Shown here one piece after another: positions 31,230-39,803 of a stretch of DNA of 43,059 nucleotides (within the stretch, counting starts at the first letter, position 1; each line of letters opens with the position of its first letter). The position numbers were made by a program, and so were the translations under genes. The notes under the pieces are model-generated. The model made no database searches. It saw nothing but the letters and a program-made list of their open reading frames with translations, and was not told the DNA's origin. The stretch is taken from the NCBI GenBank assembly GCA_030528355.1, contig JAUMZA010000002.1, positions 1 through 43,059 of the forward strand, in the 5' to 3' direction. This DNA comes from Candidatus Saccharimonadota bacterium (lineage in GTDB: Bacteria > Patescibacteriota > Saccharimonadia > Saccharimonadales > Saccharimonadaceae).

Positions 31230-32222
31230 TTAGCCTCGTGGCGGCTCGCCTTCTGGGTCATCAAGCAGCTTTTTGCTTTTAATTTCGTATCGTTTGCCAG
31301 TGATTTGGCTGGTAATATAATCTTCATTGATAAGGTTTACGAACGTATCAAGGTCGTTTCCATCCATAATAATAATCGCCCCGTTATCATCCGTCATTAA
31401 ATCAAGCTGCATATCATCGGCATACTCAACCGCCTGCTCCTGACTTACACTGCCAATCTCGAGCTTTTGCAGTTTATTGACAATTTTTTTACGATCTTTT
31501 ACGAGTTCGTGCAGCGTTAAGCCCTCTGGAAAACTAAGCTTATACTCACGTTCAATTTCTGCCACTCGAGCATCAGCAATGGCTTGCTTTTTGTATTCGT
31601 ACTGGAATAATTTCTCAAACTTGGCCTGGTTAAAGACAAAAATATCCTGCCCTACAATCATCACCTGGTTATCCGTTGGCAGTTTTAAGCCCACATCTGC
31701 CTTAAAGCTTTCAAATCGCCCCTCTCTGAATTCCCACGCTGTAGCACCCTTTAGTACATTGCTTTGTTGCACCGCCTTAATAATATAGAAGGTTTTATCT
31801 GGCGAATCTTTCAGCGTAAATCGTGCCACGATACCCTTAATACGCTTAAATTCATGCTCTTCTTCGCTAAACTCAACAATATCGTGACGCTCGTGTTCAA
31901 TCAGATGAATCAATGTTTCGGCACGACCAACCTTTGCCAAGTCGGTCCGCAGCAATACATTTTCTTCACCATCAGACAGTTCAAATTCACGCACGCTCAA
32001 ACCAGTGCCTGCCCCCATCGTGACAAATCCTAAAATATCAAACAAAAAAAGTGGTTTAATTTGAGCGTTCAAATCGCTCGCGAAACTCGTGCTATATGGA
32101 GTGTAGTTTTTATTAAAGAGAAAAAACTCGACATCAAGTTCGTTTTTTACTGCATCTGTTTGATTTGCCCACAAAAAAATATCAGCCGGTTCCCGTTCGG
32201 GAGTTGGAGTTGTTTCGGTCAT
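31230..32222 (-). CDS. DUF4868 family protein, KwaB-like
   Basis: 330-aa cytosolic protein that resembles the DUF4868 family, which includes KwaB of the Kiwa anti-phage system. Supporting blocks are EHEFKRIKGIVARFTL, QQSNVLKGATAWEFREGRF, DIFVFNQAKFEKLFQY and LMTDDNGAIIIMDGNDLDTF. Start ATG at 32222 is set by AAGAAGGTAGGG just upstream. KwaB binds DNA and acts with the membrane sensor KwaA, but no KwaA-like four-TM gene adjoins. The gene is instead flanked by RNase HI and a Pif1 helicase, which hints at a role in nucleic-acid repair, replication or defence. The family call is from remembered patterns and should be verified. Confidence 0.6.
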   Translation of the reverse strand: MTETTPTPEREPADIFLWANQTDAVKNELDVEFFLFNKNYTPYSTSFASDLNAQIKPLFLFDILGFVTMGAGTGLSVREFELSDGEENVLLRTDLAKVGRAETLIHLIEHERHDIVEFSEEEHEFKRIKGIVARFTLKDSPDKTFYIIKAVQQSNVLKGATAWEFREGRFESFKADVGLKLPTDNQVMIVGQDIFVFNQAKFEKLFQYEYKKQAIADARVAEIEREYKLSFPEGLTLHELVKDRKKIVNKLQKLEIGSVSQEQAVEYADDMQLDLMTDDNGAIIIMDGNDLDTFVNLINEDYITSQITGKRYEIKSKKLLDDPEGEPPRG

Positions 32223-32268
32223 CACCCTACCTTCTTTTGTTATGTAATTCTTTATTATTTTAGCAGAA

Positions 32269-32691
32269 TTATGGCAATCTTTCACCCTCTCGGGCTTTAT
32301 TTGCCCAAGTATCGGCCAGTTCATTGCCTTCATGCCCTACGTGGCCGCGCACCCAGGTTAGTGTTGCCTGCGATTGCTGATACAGCGGGTACACCTCTTG
32401 TACAATATCAAGGTTTTTAATCTCGCCACCCTTTTTCTTCCAGCCTTTCGCTTCCCAGCCAGGCGCCCATTTGGTAATTACATTAATCCAAAATTCGCTA
32501 TCAGTGCGGATTTCGCACGGCTCGCCTGTCGCATCTTGCAGTGCGGCAATAATCGCCTTGCCTTCCATGCGAATATTGGTTGTATCACCGTCTTCGCTGC
32601 CTAAAATATGTGGCTTCATATCTTTAATAACCGCAAAGCCACCTGGGCCAGGATTTGGCACCGCCGAACCATCAGTATAGTATATTATCAT
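32269..32691 (-). CDS. rnhA: Ribonuclease HI
   Basis: 140-aa enzyme that cuts RNA in RNA-DNA hybrids. Catalytic residues are D7 (YYTDGSA), E43 (RMEGKA), D64 (RTDSEFW) and D127 (GNELADTWA), plus a conserved His in VRGHVGHEG. It keeps a basic stretch KGWKKKGG like the E. coli handle region. A -10 TATACT lies 6 nt before the ATG, so it is leaderless. It is followed by the DUF4868 and Pif1 genes. Confidence 0.96.
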   Translation of the reverse strand: MIIYYTDGSAVPNPGPGGFAVIKDMKPHILGSEDGDTTNIRMEGKAIIAALQDATGEPCEIRTDSEFWINVITKWAPGWEAKGWKKKGGEIKNLDIVQEVYPLYQQSQATLTWVRGHVGHEGNELADTWANKAREGERLP

Positions 32692-32697
32692 AACTCT

Positions 32698-32703
32698 AGT
32701 ATA
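32698..32703 (-). promoter_or_regulatory. Extended -10 box, leaderless, of rnhA
   Basis: TGC-TATACT on the minus strand with 6 nt (AGAGTT) to the ATG at 32691. Confidence 0.6.
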
Positions 32704-32711
32704 GCATTTTA

Positions 32712-34292
32712 CTACTGCAAGCTATCAATCATGTACCAGGTTTGGGCATCACGCTGACTGCGAATAATTGAATCTGGGTTAGCAGATAGTTCGCCAACGT
32801 GGTCAATCATGTGCCGTTTGCGTCGATATAGCCCTTCTAGCAATTTAGCGGCCGCCTTTCGCTGCTCTTTACTATAAAAGTTGCCGTCAGTTTCAAATTT
32901 ATACAGAATATGAGCCGTTTCACCCCGACGGGCATCCTGGCGGTCTTGCTTAGTTAAAAACTGCAGCTCAACTGGCAGCTGGCTATCATACGTCAAACAA
33001 GTAAACTTTGCCACCCGAAAGCCATCTTTAGGGATGATCTGGACATTTTCATCGATAAACTCGGGCGAAAGATATTTGCACACCTGAGCGGTATATTCGT
33101 CATCGCCCTGCACAATAATAGCCTTTTCTTTTGACGGAGCCTTTTGCAACTGCAGCATATCGCTTTCACGAGCCCGCTGCACTAAACGGGTAAAATCAAT
33201 CGCCATATCCTCAATCGTTTCGGATATAACTGTGCCGCCAAATATATCCATTGGAGCTTCGCCTGTGTACTGTGAATCGCGCAATAATTTATCCACCAAA
33301 GAACCGACCGACTTTTCGCGCCAATTACCTACAATCGGGCGATCATCACCCAAATCAAGGGCAAATTCACCCAGCTGCACACTTTCGTAGGGTATTTCAC
33401 CCTGTGCTAAATATTGCGGAGGGTTCACCGCACTCGATAGTGCCATGTGCTCCTCATCATCAACCAAGCAAGCAAAAAACTCTCGTGCCCCCGCACCCTG
33501 GATGGAGTGCAAATATTCATGGGCTCGCAGCACCGTTTCGGTATTACCCTGCTGCACAAATCTCAGTTGCTTCGCCTGGCTACGCAACTCCATTGCCAAG
33601 CCATCAAACCCTAGCACTTCACAAATTGGGCCGTAAAACGTTTCAGCCTCAATCACATTATTCAGTGCGGCCGTATCTTCACCCGGACGCATCGCTCCTT
33701 GCAATACCACCTGGCGACCACCTGCCACCAATGCATCAAGACACACCACCGACTTTAGCAGTACCGACTCGATATTCACCCTGTCGGCTACCTCTGCCAT
33801 ATCTTCAATTCGAGCTGGTGCTGCAGCCTTATTCCAGGCATCACCATTGCCGTTAGTATGCTGAATATATACCTCATCATGCGTGTAATGCTGGGCGTAG
33901 GCATCGATGTAGCGCATATCATTCAGAATTGCAGGCATATACGCCTCAAGACCTGGCCGAGTGTGCGGAGCGGTAAGATATTCAGTGCGTGCCGTTGCTG
34001 CCCGCTGGCTATGCATATCACTTTTATCAGCGTCACGGTCGATCACGTACAGCATGCCAATATCTAGTGCCTCTTTTGGCATCACGTTGCCTGCAAATAC
34101 GTTCATATAATCACGTACCCGGTGGGCACTATCAATCAGTAACTCTCGCTCGGCAGTGTTGGCATACATATCATTTGCATAGCCCTCCACTGCCTGCAGG
34201 GCTGCCTGATAGGAATATTCAGCATGGAATTCACGCTGTTCTTGCTGAAGTCGCACTGACGGATAACGGTATGAGGTCGGTAACCTGTTCAT
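32712..34292 (-). CDS. Divergent RelA/SpoT-like protein with altered catalytic residues
   Basis: 526 aa, related in layout to long RelA/SpoT enzymes that make and break (p)ppGpp. The N-terminal part resembles the HD hydrolase: AHRVRDYM with H57, then GMLYVIDRDA where family members have ALLHDVVED, and ETFYGPICEVLGFDGLAMEL like the ETLxIYAPLAxRLG block. The synthetase part has the exact R-x-K-x3-S-x3-K spacing (R325, K327, S331, K335 in WREKSVGSLVDKL), DIFGG (349-353), GFRVAK where GYQSxH is usual, and VELQFLTK with GETAH like EIQIRT and AAH. Several key residues are changed: no HD pair, Tyr to Phe and His to Lys. No TGS or ACT domain follows. It may be inactive, regulatory, or use another nucleotide. 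The homology is inferred by eye. Confidence 0.55.
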   Translation of the reverse strand: MNRLPTSYRYPSVRLQQEQREFHAEYSYQAALQAVEGYANDMYANTAERELLIDSAHRVRDYMNVFAGNVMPKEALDIGMLYVIDRDADKSDMHSQRAATARTEYLTAPHTRPGLEAYMPAILNDMRYIDAYAQHYTHDEVYIQHTNGNGDAWNKAAAPARIEDMAEVADRVNIESVLLKSVVCLDALVAGGRQVVLQGAMRPGEDTAALNNVIEAETFYGPICEVLGFDGLAMELRSQAKQLRFVQQGNTETVLRAHEYLHSIQGAGAREFFACLVDDEEHMALSSAVNPPQYLAQGEIPYESVQLGEFALDLGDDRPIVGNWREKSVGSLVDKLLRDSQYTGEAPMDIFGGTVISETIEDMAIDFTRLVQRARESDMLQLQKAPSKEKAIIVQGDDEYTAQVCKYLSPEFIDENVQIIPKDGFRVAKFTCLTYDSQLPVELQFLTKQDRQDARRGETAHILYKFETDGNFYSKEQRKAAAKLLEGLYRRKRHMIDHVGELSANPDSIIRSQRDAQTWYMIDSLQ

Positions 34293-34364
34293 TAGTATAT
34301 ATTTCTATTTTAGCATAATATTGCCAAAATAGCAATAGCGTTATACCACAAGGTTATCACGTTA

Positions 34365-35165
34365 CTACTTACGACTCTTTTTGCCAGCAGTTTTTGCCGG
34401 GCGAGTATGTGCTGCTTGCTGCTTTAAATATTCTGCGGCATCCGTAATCAAGAACAAGCTAACATCGTCTTGCGTTTTGCCTGCCTTGTGGAACGGCGTT
34501 GAAATCACTCGAATCAAAATTAACATATAAATCAACACAAAGCTCATCAACCCCACCATGGCTAGCCCACCATAAAACGGATCGATATCTGTAATCAGTA
34601 GCAAACCAATCAGTGCTGCCACGATTGAGCGAGCCAAAATAGTAGCCGATGGAATAAAACGAATGCGCTGGATATAGTTCACTCGGTGACGACTACGCAA
34701 CAACGCCACCTGCTGCTGCTTTAACTTTACAATAAAGTTGGCTGGCACTCCGCCTTTTTCCATGGCACTAAAATACTGTGCCAATCCCCTAATATCCTGG
34801 CGAGCATCGTACGAACGGCGGCGAGCATCCTCATTAAAGCCCAGTGCAACCGATCGCAGCTGTGCCCGAAAACCGTCCAAATCAAACACCGGATAGGTTT
34901 GATGAATTGCTACCGCATCATCATACATGTCTTCAATCTGTGCAGCAAAATCAGACGGAATACGCTCCGACTCTTTATAATCTGCAATCGTGGCAGACAG
35001 CAAAAAACCTATCACAAACGTTACGCTTGATATTACGCTATTGAGTATTGAGTTTTGCTCAACCGGCTCGAAATGCAACATATGTAGCACATACTTGGCC
35101 GCTACAATGGCCGAGGCTGCCCCAAGTGCAATCCAAAAAATACGAAACAATTTTTTATGTACCAT
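34365..35165 (-). CDS. Membrane protein of unknown family
   Basis: 266 aa. Two membrane segments lie near the N-terminus (about residues 8-28 and 41-60), then a cytosolic helical domain of about 100 residues (DFAAQIEDMYDDAVAIHQ), then two more segments (about 170-190 and 196-218), and a basic tail rich in Lys and Arg. No known family was recognised; the four-TM plan with a middle cytosolic domain is the main feature. The ATG at 35165 lies 7 nt after a TGC-TATAAT box, so it is leaderless; a longer start at 35186 overlaps this -10 box and is unlikely. Confidence 0.72.
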   Translation of the reverse strand: MVHKKLFRIFWIALGAASAIVAAKYVLHMLHFEPVEQNSILNSVISSVTFVIGFLLSATIADYKESERIPSDFAAQIEDMYDDAVAIHQTYPVFDLDGFRAQLRSVALGFNEDARRRSYDARQDIRGLAQYFSAMEKGGVPANFIVKLKQQQVALLRSRHRVNYIQRIRFIPSATILARSIVAALIGLLLITDIDPFYGGLAMVGLMSFVLIYMLILIRVISTPFHKAGKTQDDVSLFLITDAAEYLKQQAAHTRPAKTAGKKSRK

Positions 35166-35172
35166 ATGTGTG

Positions 35173-35178
35173 ATTATA
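35173..35178 (-). promoter_or_regulatory. Extended -10 box, leaderless, of the four-TM protein gene
   Basis: TGC-TATAAT on the minus strand, 7 nt before the ATG at 35165 and just after the terminator at 35191-35215. Confidence 0.6.
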
Positions 35179-35190
35179 GCACACAAAGGG

Positions 35191-35215
35191 AAAACCCCCT
35201 CGTGACAGAGGGGGT
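35191..35215 (-). terminator. Rho-independent terminator after the coiled-coil protein gene
   Basis: On the minus strand ACCCCCTC, loop TGTCAC, GAGGGGGT, then TTTTCCC. An 8-bp GC-rich stem with a T-run, 32 nt after the stop at 35247. Confidence 0.85.
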
Positions 35216-35246
35216 GTGGCTCCTTTCTAGAATACGTGATGGTAGA

Positions 35247-36194
35247 TTAACGATTCAGCTGACGCTGCCTTGCCGCAGTGCGGCGATATTCAACGAAATT
35301 CCTCGGACCATGTGCCTGACCTTCATCACGACGATAAAATTCGCAACCATCGCTGATGCTGATCTGGGAGTGGCCGTGTCCTTCGCCGTATGCATTGTCG
35401 CCAACGCTGCAAAAATACAAGTGCAATACACCGCTATCGCTCGTCCTAGCACTCAGATTTGGTGCATCGATCTCAAGGTCGGTAGCAAGGAGTCGGATAA
35501 ACTCCCGCCTCGCTTGACGCAATTCCACAAAGGGCTTTTGCATCGACTGTCGCAGCTGACTGGCATATTGCTTGAGTCGAGTATCCGCCTGGGCACAAGC
35601 TAGTTCCGCTTGACGCAAAACGCACTGTGCTTGCTCGGCATCATACTTCAACTGTTTGAGTGCTAGCTCGCAATCGCACAGTTCTTCGACAAGCCACAAG
35701 ATGTCATCGTCATACGCATCCCACCTATCCGAAATGATACCGTTCTGCACCTCGCGCAACATAGCACGAAGGCTGGATTTGGTCTCATGACGGCACACCT
35801 GACGCAGCTCTGCACGGAGTTCACTCCGACGCCGCTGCAGGTCATCAATACCCTTTGCGTGAAAACGTGCGTCTTCGGCATCACGTGCGGCCACATCACG
35901 AGCATCCTTGGCATCGCTAATTACCTGAAGTGTCTGATAGTAGGCAGCAACTGCCTTATCATACTCTTCGGTACGCAGATGCCTTGGAAGCGTGAGCATG
36001 TCGTATTGGCTCCTCATCAACCGGGCAAGCGTTTCGCAATCCCGTTGCAGATAGTACACCTTCCGCACAAGATAGCCGGTTGCACACCGTGCCATAATGT
36101 GGTCTTCGGGGTTGTGTTCGGCATCCTTACGAGAGGTAACATCCTCTGAGCGAGCAGATTCCTTCTTACGGCGTACCATATCTGGTAGCACCAT
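35247..36194 (-). CDS. Unrecognised coiled-coil protein
   Basis: 315 aa, no recognised family. It is soluble, very rich in Arg, Ala, Glu and Gln, and long helical stretches (residues about 75-240) with heptad-like spacing suggest coiled coil (QRRRSELRAELRQV and QLKYDAEQAQCVLRQAEL). The last 70 residues look globular, with GVLHLYFCSVGD and the His-rich GEGHGHSQISISDG. AAGGAAGG directly precedes the ATG at 36194; the GTG at 36191 or the ATG at 36179 could be the true start. It ends at a strong terminator. Like the 146-aa gene at 1958, it is a stand-alone orphan. Confidence 0.7.
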   Translation of the reverse strand: MVLPDMVRRKKESARSEDVTSRKDAEHNPEDHIMARCATGYLVRKVYYLQRDCETLARLMRSQYDMLTLPRHLRTEEYDKAVAAYYQTLQVISDAKDARDVAARDAEDARFHAKGIDDLQRRRSELRAELRQVCRHETKSSLRAMLREVQNGIISDRWDAYDDDILWLVEELCDCELALKQLKYDAEQAQCVLRQAELACAQADTRLKQYASQLRQSMQKPFVELRQARREFIRLLATDLEIDAPNLSARTSDSGVLHLYFCSVGDNAYGEGHGHSQISISDGCEFYRRDEGQAHGPRNFVEYRRTAARQRQLNR

Positions 36195-36276
36195 CCTTCC
36201 TTGTTAAAGGGCCTACGCTACACCAATTGGCATAGCTATATATATTATATCATAATATTATAAAAAATGAAAGAGC

Positions 36277-37168
36277 TTATTGTTGGCGAGGATGGTTGAC
36301 ATACCCAAACGCTCGCATTCTATCTTCAAGCGTAGTAAAGAAGTCCTGGATTTGCCCGTCGGTCGGCTGTTCTGGCATTAAAGCAATCGAACCTAAAATC
36401 GCAGTACGAAGACCGTATGCATGACTTTCAACCTCTGGCTTATTTAAAAGATAATCGAGCTGCAGCGTAAATTGATCGTACCGCTTTCTATCGAACGCAG
36501 GATTGCCGGCCTCTTGCGCCGTTTGCGCTTCTGGGTATATCAGATTAGCCTTCATGCCACCCACCTGATCACCACTAGCCCTTGCTTGCAGCGGATTATC
36601 GTACATATAAATCCAATTGTTCATGCCCGGCTGGTGCGAAGGGTACTCCAGCAAATGCCGCATACCCTGCTGGTTATAGCCTCGTGGCCCTGCCAATGCA
36701 TCTGCCGGCAAATTAAGCGTACGTTCTAACACCCAGCCAGCCAACTCTTCCGTACGTCGCTGAAATGGTGGCATTGAGTCCTTTGACTCCTCTGTACGCC
36801 CAATGACAACAATCGCATGATCATCAAGCATATCCGCAACCTGATGAGCAATTTCTGGCGTTGATGGCTTTTCCGGCTCGTGCGTAATAATCTTCTCGCC
36901 GCCCGCTTGCAGAACGTAGCGAGCACCCTCTTGTCGCTGACTAGCAATACCAGGCTGCCGTGCTGGCACTACCGTTGCACCACGTGCACGAAATGCCCCC
37001 CCCAACTCTCTCATCTGGTGATGCATCAACCATCACAAGGGGCAGCTCTTGCTCGTGCCACTGCTTTGCCGTATCGAGTGCAATCTCAAAACGAACGTCA
37101 TCGAGGTCGGTATAATACGTTCCAGTTACCCCGGTGACTGGGGCTTTATCGATACGATAATGCTTCAT
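36277..37168 (-). CDS. Putative nucleotide-sugar transferase-like protein, split at a G8 run
   Basis: Two overlapping frames join into one protein of about 296 aa if the run of eight G (plus-strand C at 36996-37003) is read as seven. The first part is MKHYRIDKAPVTGVTGTYYT and ends VDASPDERVGG; the second continues AFRARGATVVPARQPGIASQ. The TDLDDVRFEIALDT and LVMVDASP pattern with a later HEPEK resembles a GT-A-like nucleotide-sugar transferase fold, but this is a weak call. A promoter (TTGCAT at 37238-37243, TATAAT at 37215-37220, 17-nt spacer) precedes it. The shift may be a sequencing error, a pseudogene mutation, or a slippage switch. Confidence 0.55.
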
Positions 37169-37214
37169 ATGCGGTGTGTCTTTATCCTTGCGTATATAAC
37201 TTAATTCTTTATTT

Positions 37215-37243
37215 ATTATATCATTTATTGTCAATAAATGCAA
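37215..37243 (-). promoter_or_regulatory. Promoter of the split sugar-transferase-like gene
   Basis: Minus strand: -35 TTGCAT (37238-37243), 17-nt spacer, -10 TATAAT (37215-37220). The start codon at 37168 is about 46 nt downstream of the -10 box. Confidence 0.65.
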
Positions 37244-37264
37244 TTTTTTGATGCACATCTAAAT

Positions 37265-38731
37265 CTATGCTAGAGCCTCGATACCTACCCTTCTCTGCTC
37301 CGTCGTATCCCGCTCGCGCACGGTCACCGTGCCGTCCTCCAGCGTTTGGAAGTCGATCACCACGCAGTGCGGCGTGCCGATTTCGTCTTGGCGGCGGTAG
37401 CGTTTACCGATATTGCCGTTGTCGTCCCACATCACGGCGCCGTGCTTTTTCTTCAGCGCGCGGTAGACTTCGCGGGCTTTTTCCACCAGTTCTGGCTTGT
37501 TTTTCAGCAGCGGCGACACGGCAAATTTCACTGGCGCCAAATGCTCTGGCAAGCGAAGATACACCCGCTTTTCGCCATTCACTTCATCTTCAGTATAGGC
37601 CGCTGACAGCACTGCCATCACGGCACGCTCCACACCAAAACTCGGCTCAATCACATGCGGCACAAACTTTTCATTCGTCCCCTTCACCTGGTACTCCATG
37701 CTCTTTTTGCTGACACGCTGGATGTTACCAAGGTCAAAATCGGTGCGGTAGGCAATGCCCATCAGCTCTTCTTTACCAATTGGATACTCATACTCAATAT
37801 CGATGGTTTTTTTGCTGTAATGCGCCCGGTCTTCCTCTGGCACGTCAAGTTCGTGGATGTGCTCTGGCTTGAGGCCAAGTTTGCCCAAAAACTCATGCGT
37901 GCTGGCCAGCAGTTCATCAAATGCCGCCTGCCACTCATCTGGGTGCACAAAATATTCGATTTCCATTTGCTCGAACTCGCGCGAACGAAAGATAAAGTCG
38001 CGCGGCGCGATTTCGTTACGAAACGCCTTGCCCATTTGCGCCAAGCCAAACGGTAGATTTGGATAGAACGTATCAACCACGTTTTTGAAATTGGTAAAGA
38101 TGCCTTGAGCGGTTTCAGGACGAAGATAAACAAGAGACGGAGCTGATGGGTCATCCTCCCTTGCAATAGTTGCATTGCCTGTGATAGAAATAGAATTTGT
38201 CGATGTACCGTCTGAGTGGCGTTCTTTTTCGATAACCACAGGCTTTGCCGCTTCCGGAAAGGCTGCACCAATGTGGGTTTGAAACATCATATTGAAGGTG
38301 CGCGATTTACTGAGCGGATTGCCATCTGGGCTTTTGATGCCGTGCTCGGCGATCGCTTCGTCCATCTGCTCCATCGTCATGCCGTCTGGATTCACGCCAT
38401 TATCCTTCAAAATATGGTCGGTGCGGTAGCGGCGTTTATTGACCGTGTCTTCACACAGCGGATCGACAAAGGTATCGACATGCCCACTGGCCTGCCATAC
38501 TTTTTGGTTCATCAAAATCGCGGCGTCAATACCGTACATATCGTCCCGCGCATCCACAAAATGCTGCCACCACAAGTTCATAATATTACGCTTGAGTGCC
38601 ACACCTAGCGGGCCGTAATCCCACGTACCGCTCAGGCCGCCGTATACTTCTGACCCCTGATAAATAAATCCACGACGCTTGGTGAGTGAAACCAACGCCT
38701 CCATTTTTTCGTTCTTCATTTGCTTGCTCAT
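37265..38731 (-). CDS. glyS: Glycyl-tRNA synthetase (single-chain, alpha2 type)
   Basis: 488-aa class II synthetase that charges tRNA-Gly. It is the eukaryote/archaea/Gram-positive type, not the alpha2beta2 bacterial form. Marks are RRGFIYQGSEVYGGLSGTWD at the N-terminus, LRPETAQGIFTNF, motif 2 GKAFRNEIAPRDFIFRSREF and motif 3 VIEPSFGVERAVMAVL, then the anticodon-binding domain. The ATG at 38731 is chosen because an extended -10 (TGG-TATAAT) lies 10 nt before it; upstream ATGs overlap the promoter. The gene uses more GCG, CGC and CGG words than its neighbours, which may reflect transfer or selection for high expression. Confidence 0.97.
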   Translation of the reverse strand: MSKQMKNEKMEALVSLTKRRGFIYQGSEVYGGLSGTWDYGPLGVALKRNIMNLWWQHFVDARDDMYGIDAAILMNQKVWQASGHVDTFVDPLCEDTVNKRRYRTDHILKDNGVNPDGMTMEQMDEAIAEHGIKSPDGNPLSKSRTFNMMFQTHIGAAFPEAAKPVVIEKERHSDGTSTNSISITGNATIAREDDPSAPSLVYLRPETAQGIFTNFKNVVDTFYPNLPFGLAQMGKAFRNEIAPRDFIFRSREFEQMEIEYFVHPDEWQAAFDELLASTHEFLGKLGLKPEHIHELDVPEEDRAHYSKKTIDIEYEYPIGKEELMGIAYRTDFDLGNIQRVSKKSMEYQVKGTNEKFVPHVIEPSFGVERAVMAVLSAAYTEDEVNGEKRVYLRLPEHLAPVKFAVSPLLKNKPELVEKAREVYRALKKKHGAVMWDDNGNIGKRYRRQDEIGTPHCVVIDFQTLEDGTVTVRERDTTEQRRVGIEALA

Positions 38732-38741
38732 ACTAGCAACC

Positions 38742-38747
38742 ATTATA
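38742..38747 (-). promoter_or_regulatory. Extended -10 box of glyS, near-leaderless
   Basis: TGG-TATAAT on the minus strand, 10 nt before the ATG at 38731, lying between the recO stop and glyS. Confidence 0.55.
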
Positions 38748-38757
38748 CCATAACAGA

Positions 38758-39435
38758 TTAGCGAACAGCCGCATGCCGCAAGGCAACGTTGGCACATTCA
38801 ACCACATATTGCTGCACGCCGCCCACCAATTGTACTGTAGCAAGCGTTTGCGTTTGCAGCACGCGCAGCAGTTTGATGTGATTTTCGCCCAGCGTACCGT
38901 GCGGATCTACCACCAAACTTTTACTGGCAACATCATACCGGTACTGCGTGGCTGGTTGGATTTTTTCGCCCGCACCATCGCGCCACAGGCTTAATTCTTC
39001 GCCCAGCAGCTTGGCATACTGCAAATAAAACCAGGTTTTTACAACGGCAAAATTACTAGCCGGGCGATCAAGCGCCGCCAACACGCTATCTAGCACCGTA
39101 AACCACTCTGGTTCGTCGACCGTTTCAGCGGCACGATTCACCAATTGCATGACCTCGTAGGCAAATTGCAGGCGGTCGTAATCGCCCAAAATATGTTGAT
39201 AAAACCCCTGCATACGCGCCTGCACCAGCGTGGCGATATCTCCCCTGCCATGCCGCAATACCACCTGCGATTTACACAATAGCTCAATCCCGCCGGCCAG
39301 TTTTGACTTTGGCTTACGCACACCCTTTGCCATCACCGTACGACGGCCAAGTGGCGTGCATAACTGCACAATGCGGTCGGCCTCGCCGTAGTTGGTACGT
39401 CGCAGCACAATTGCCTCGGTCGTTTCGGATTTCAT
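38758..39435 (-). CDS. recO: DNA repair protein RecO
   Basis: 225-aa recombination mediator that helps RecR load RecA at gaps. The N-terminal OB fold carries TEAIVLRRTNYGEADRIVQL, then MAKGVRKPKSKLAGGIELLC. A helical domain follows. The four-Cys zinc site seen in some RecO proteins is not present. It overlaps the response-regulator gene by 4 nt, so it is coupled to the two-component pair. Confidence 0.93.
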   Translation of the reverse strand: MKSETTEAIVLRRTNYGEADRIVQLCTPLGRRTVMAKGVRKPKSKLAGGIELLCKSQVVLRHGRGDIATLVQARMQGFYQHILGDYDRLQFAYEVMQLVNRAAETVDEPEWFTVLDSVLAALDRPASNFAVVKTWFYLQYAKLLGEELSLWRDGAGEKIQPATQYRYDVASKSLVVDPHGTLGENHIKLLRVLQTQTLATVQLVGGVQQYVVECANVALRHAAVR

Positions 39436-39803
39436 AGCCCTACCGCCCGCAAGGCCACAATGATATCATCTGGGTGCATAGTTGCCTTGTCGATGCTTCG
39501 CACCACGCCATAATCCGCAAGATCAACACCAGCCAGCTGCTGGGTCATGTTGCTGCATAGCACCACCGGAATCGACCCGAGCACCGTGTCCGACTGCAAC
39601 TCGTTTAGTAATGTAAAAATCGTTTCGCCAGCCAGTAAAATATCCGCCACAATCGCCACTGGCGGCTGCTGCATGATATGTGCCATAGCTTGATTGAGTG
39701 TGGCTGCCTGTTGTGTGGCAATATTGTGCCGCTGGGCGGTCTGTTGGTAGATATCGCACTGCCACGCATCGTCATCAACCACTAGCACATACGACTGACT
39801 CAT
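39432..39803 (-). CDS. Single-domain response regulator receiver
   Basis: 123-aa CheY-like receiver without an output domain. The acidic pocket is D10-D11-D12 (LVVDDDAW), the phospho-acceptor is D54 (IVADILLAG), and the conserved Lys is K106 (SIDKAT). It overlaps the histidine kinase by 4 nt and recO by 4 nt. It would be phosphorylated by the neighbouring kinase and act by protein contact, not on DNA directly. Confidence 0.9.
   Translation of the reverse strand: MSQSYVLVVDDDAWQCDIYQQTAQRHNIATQQAATLNQAMAHIMQQPPVAIVADILLAGETIFTLLNELQSDTVLGSIPVVLCSNMTQQLAGVDLADYGVVRSIDKATMHPDDIIVALRAVGL

Noticed and set aside
34365-35165. KwaA partner for the KwaB-like protein
   Set aside because: It has four membrane segments but also a large middle cytosolic domain, is separated by two genes from the DUF4868 gene and has its own promoter.
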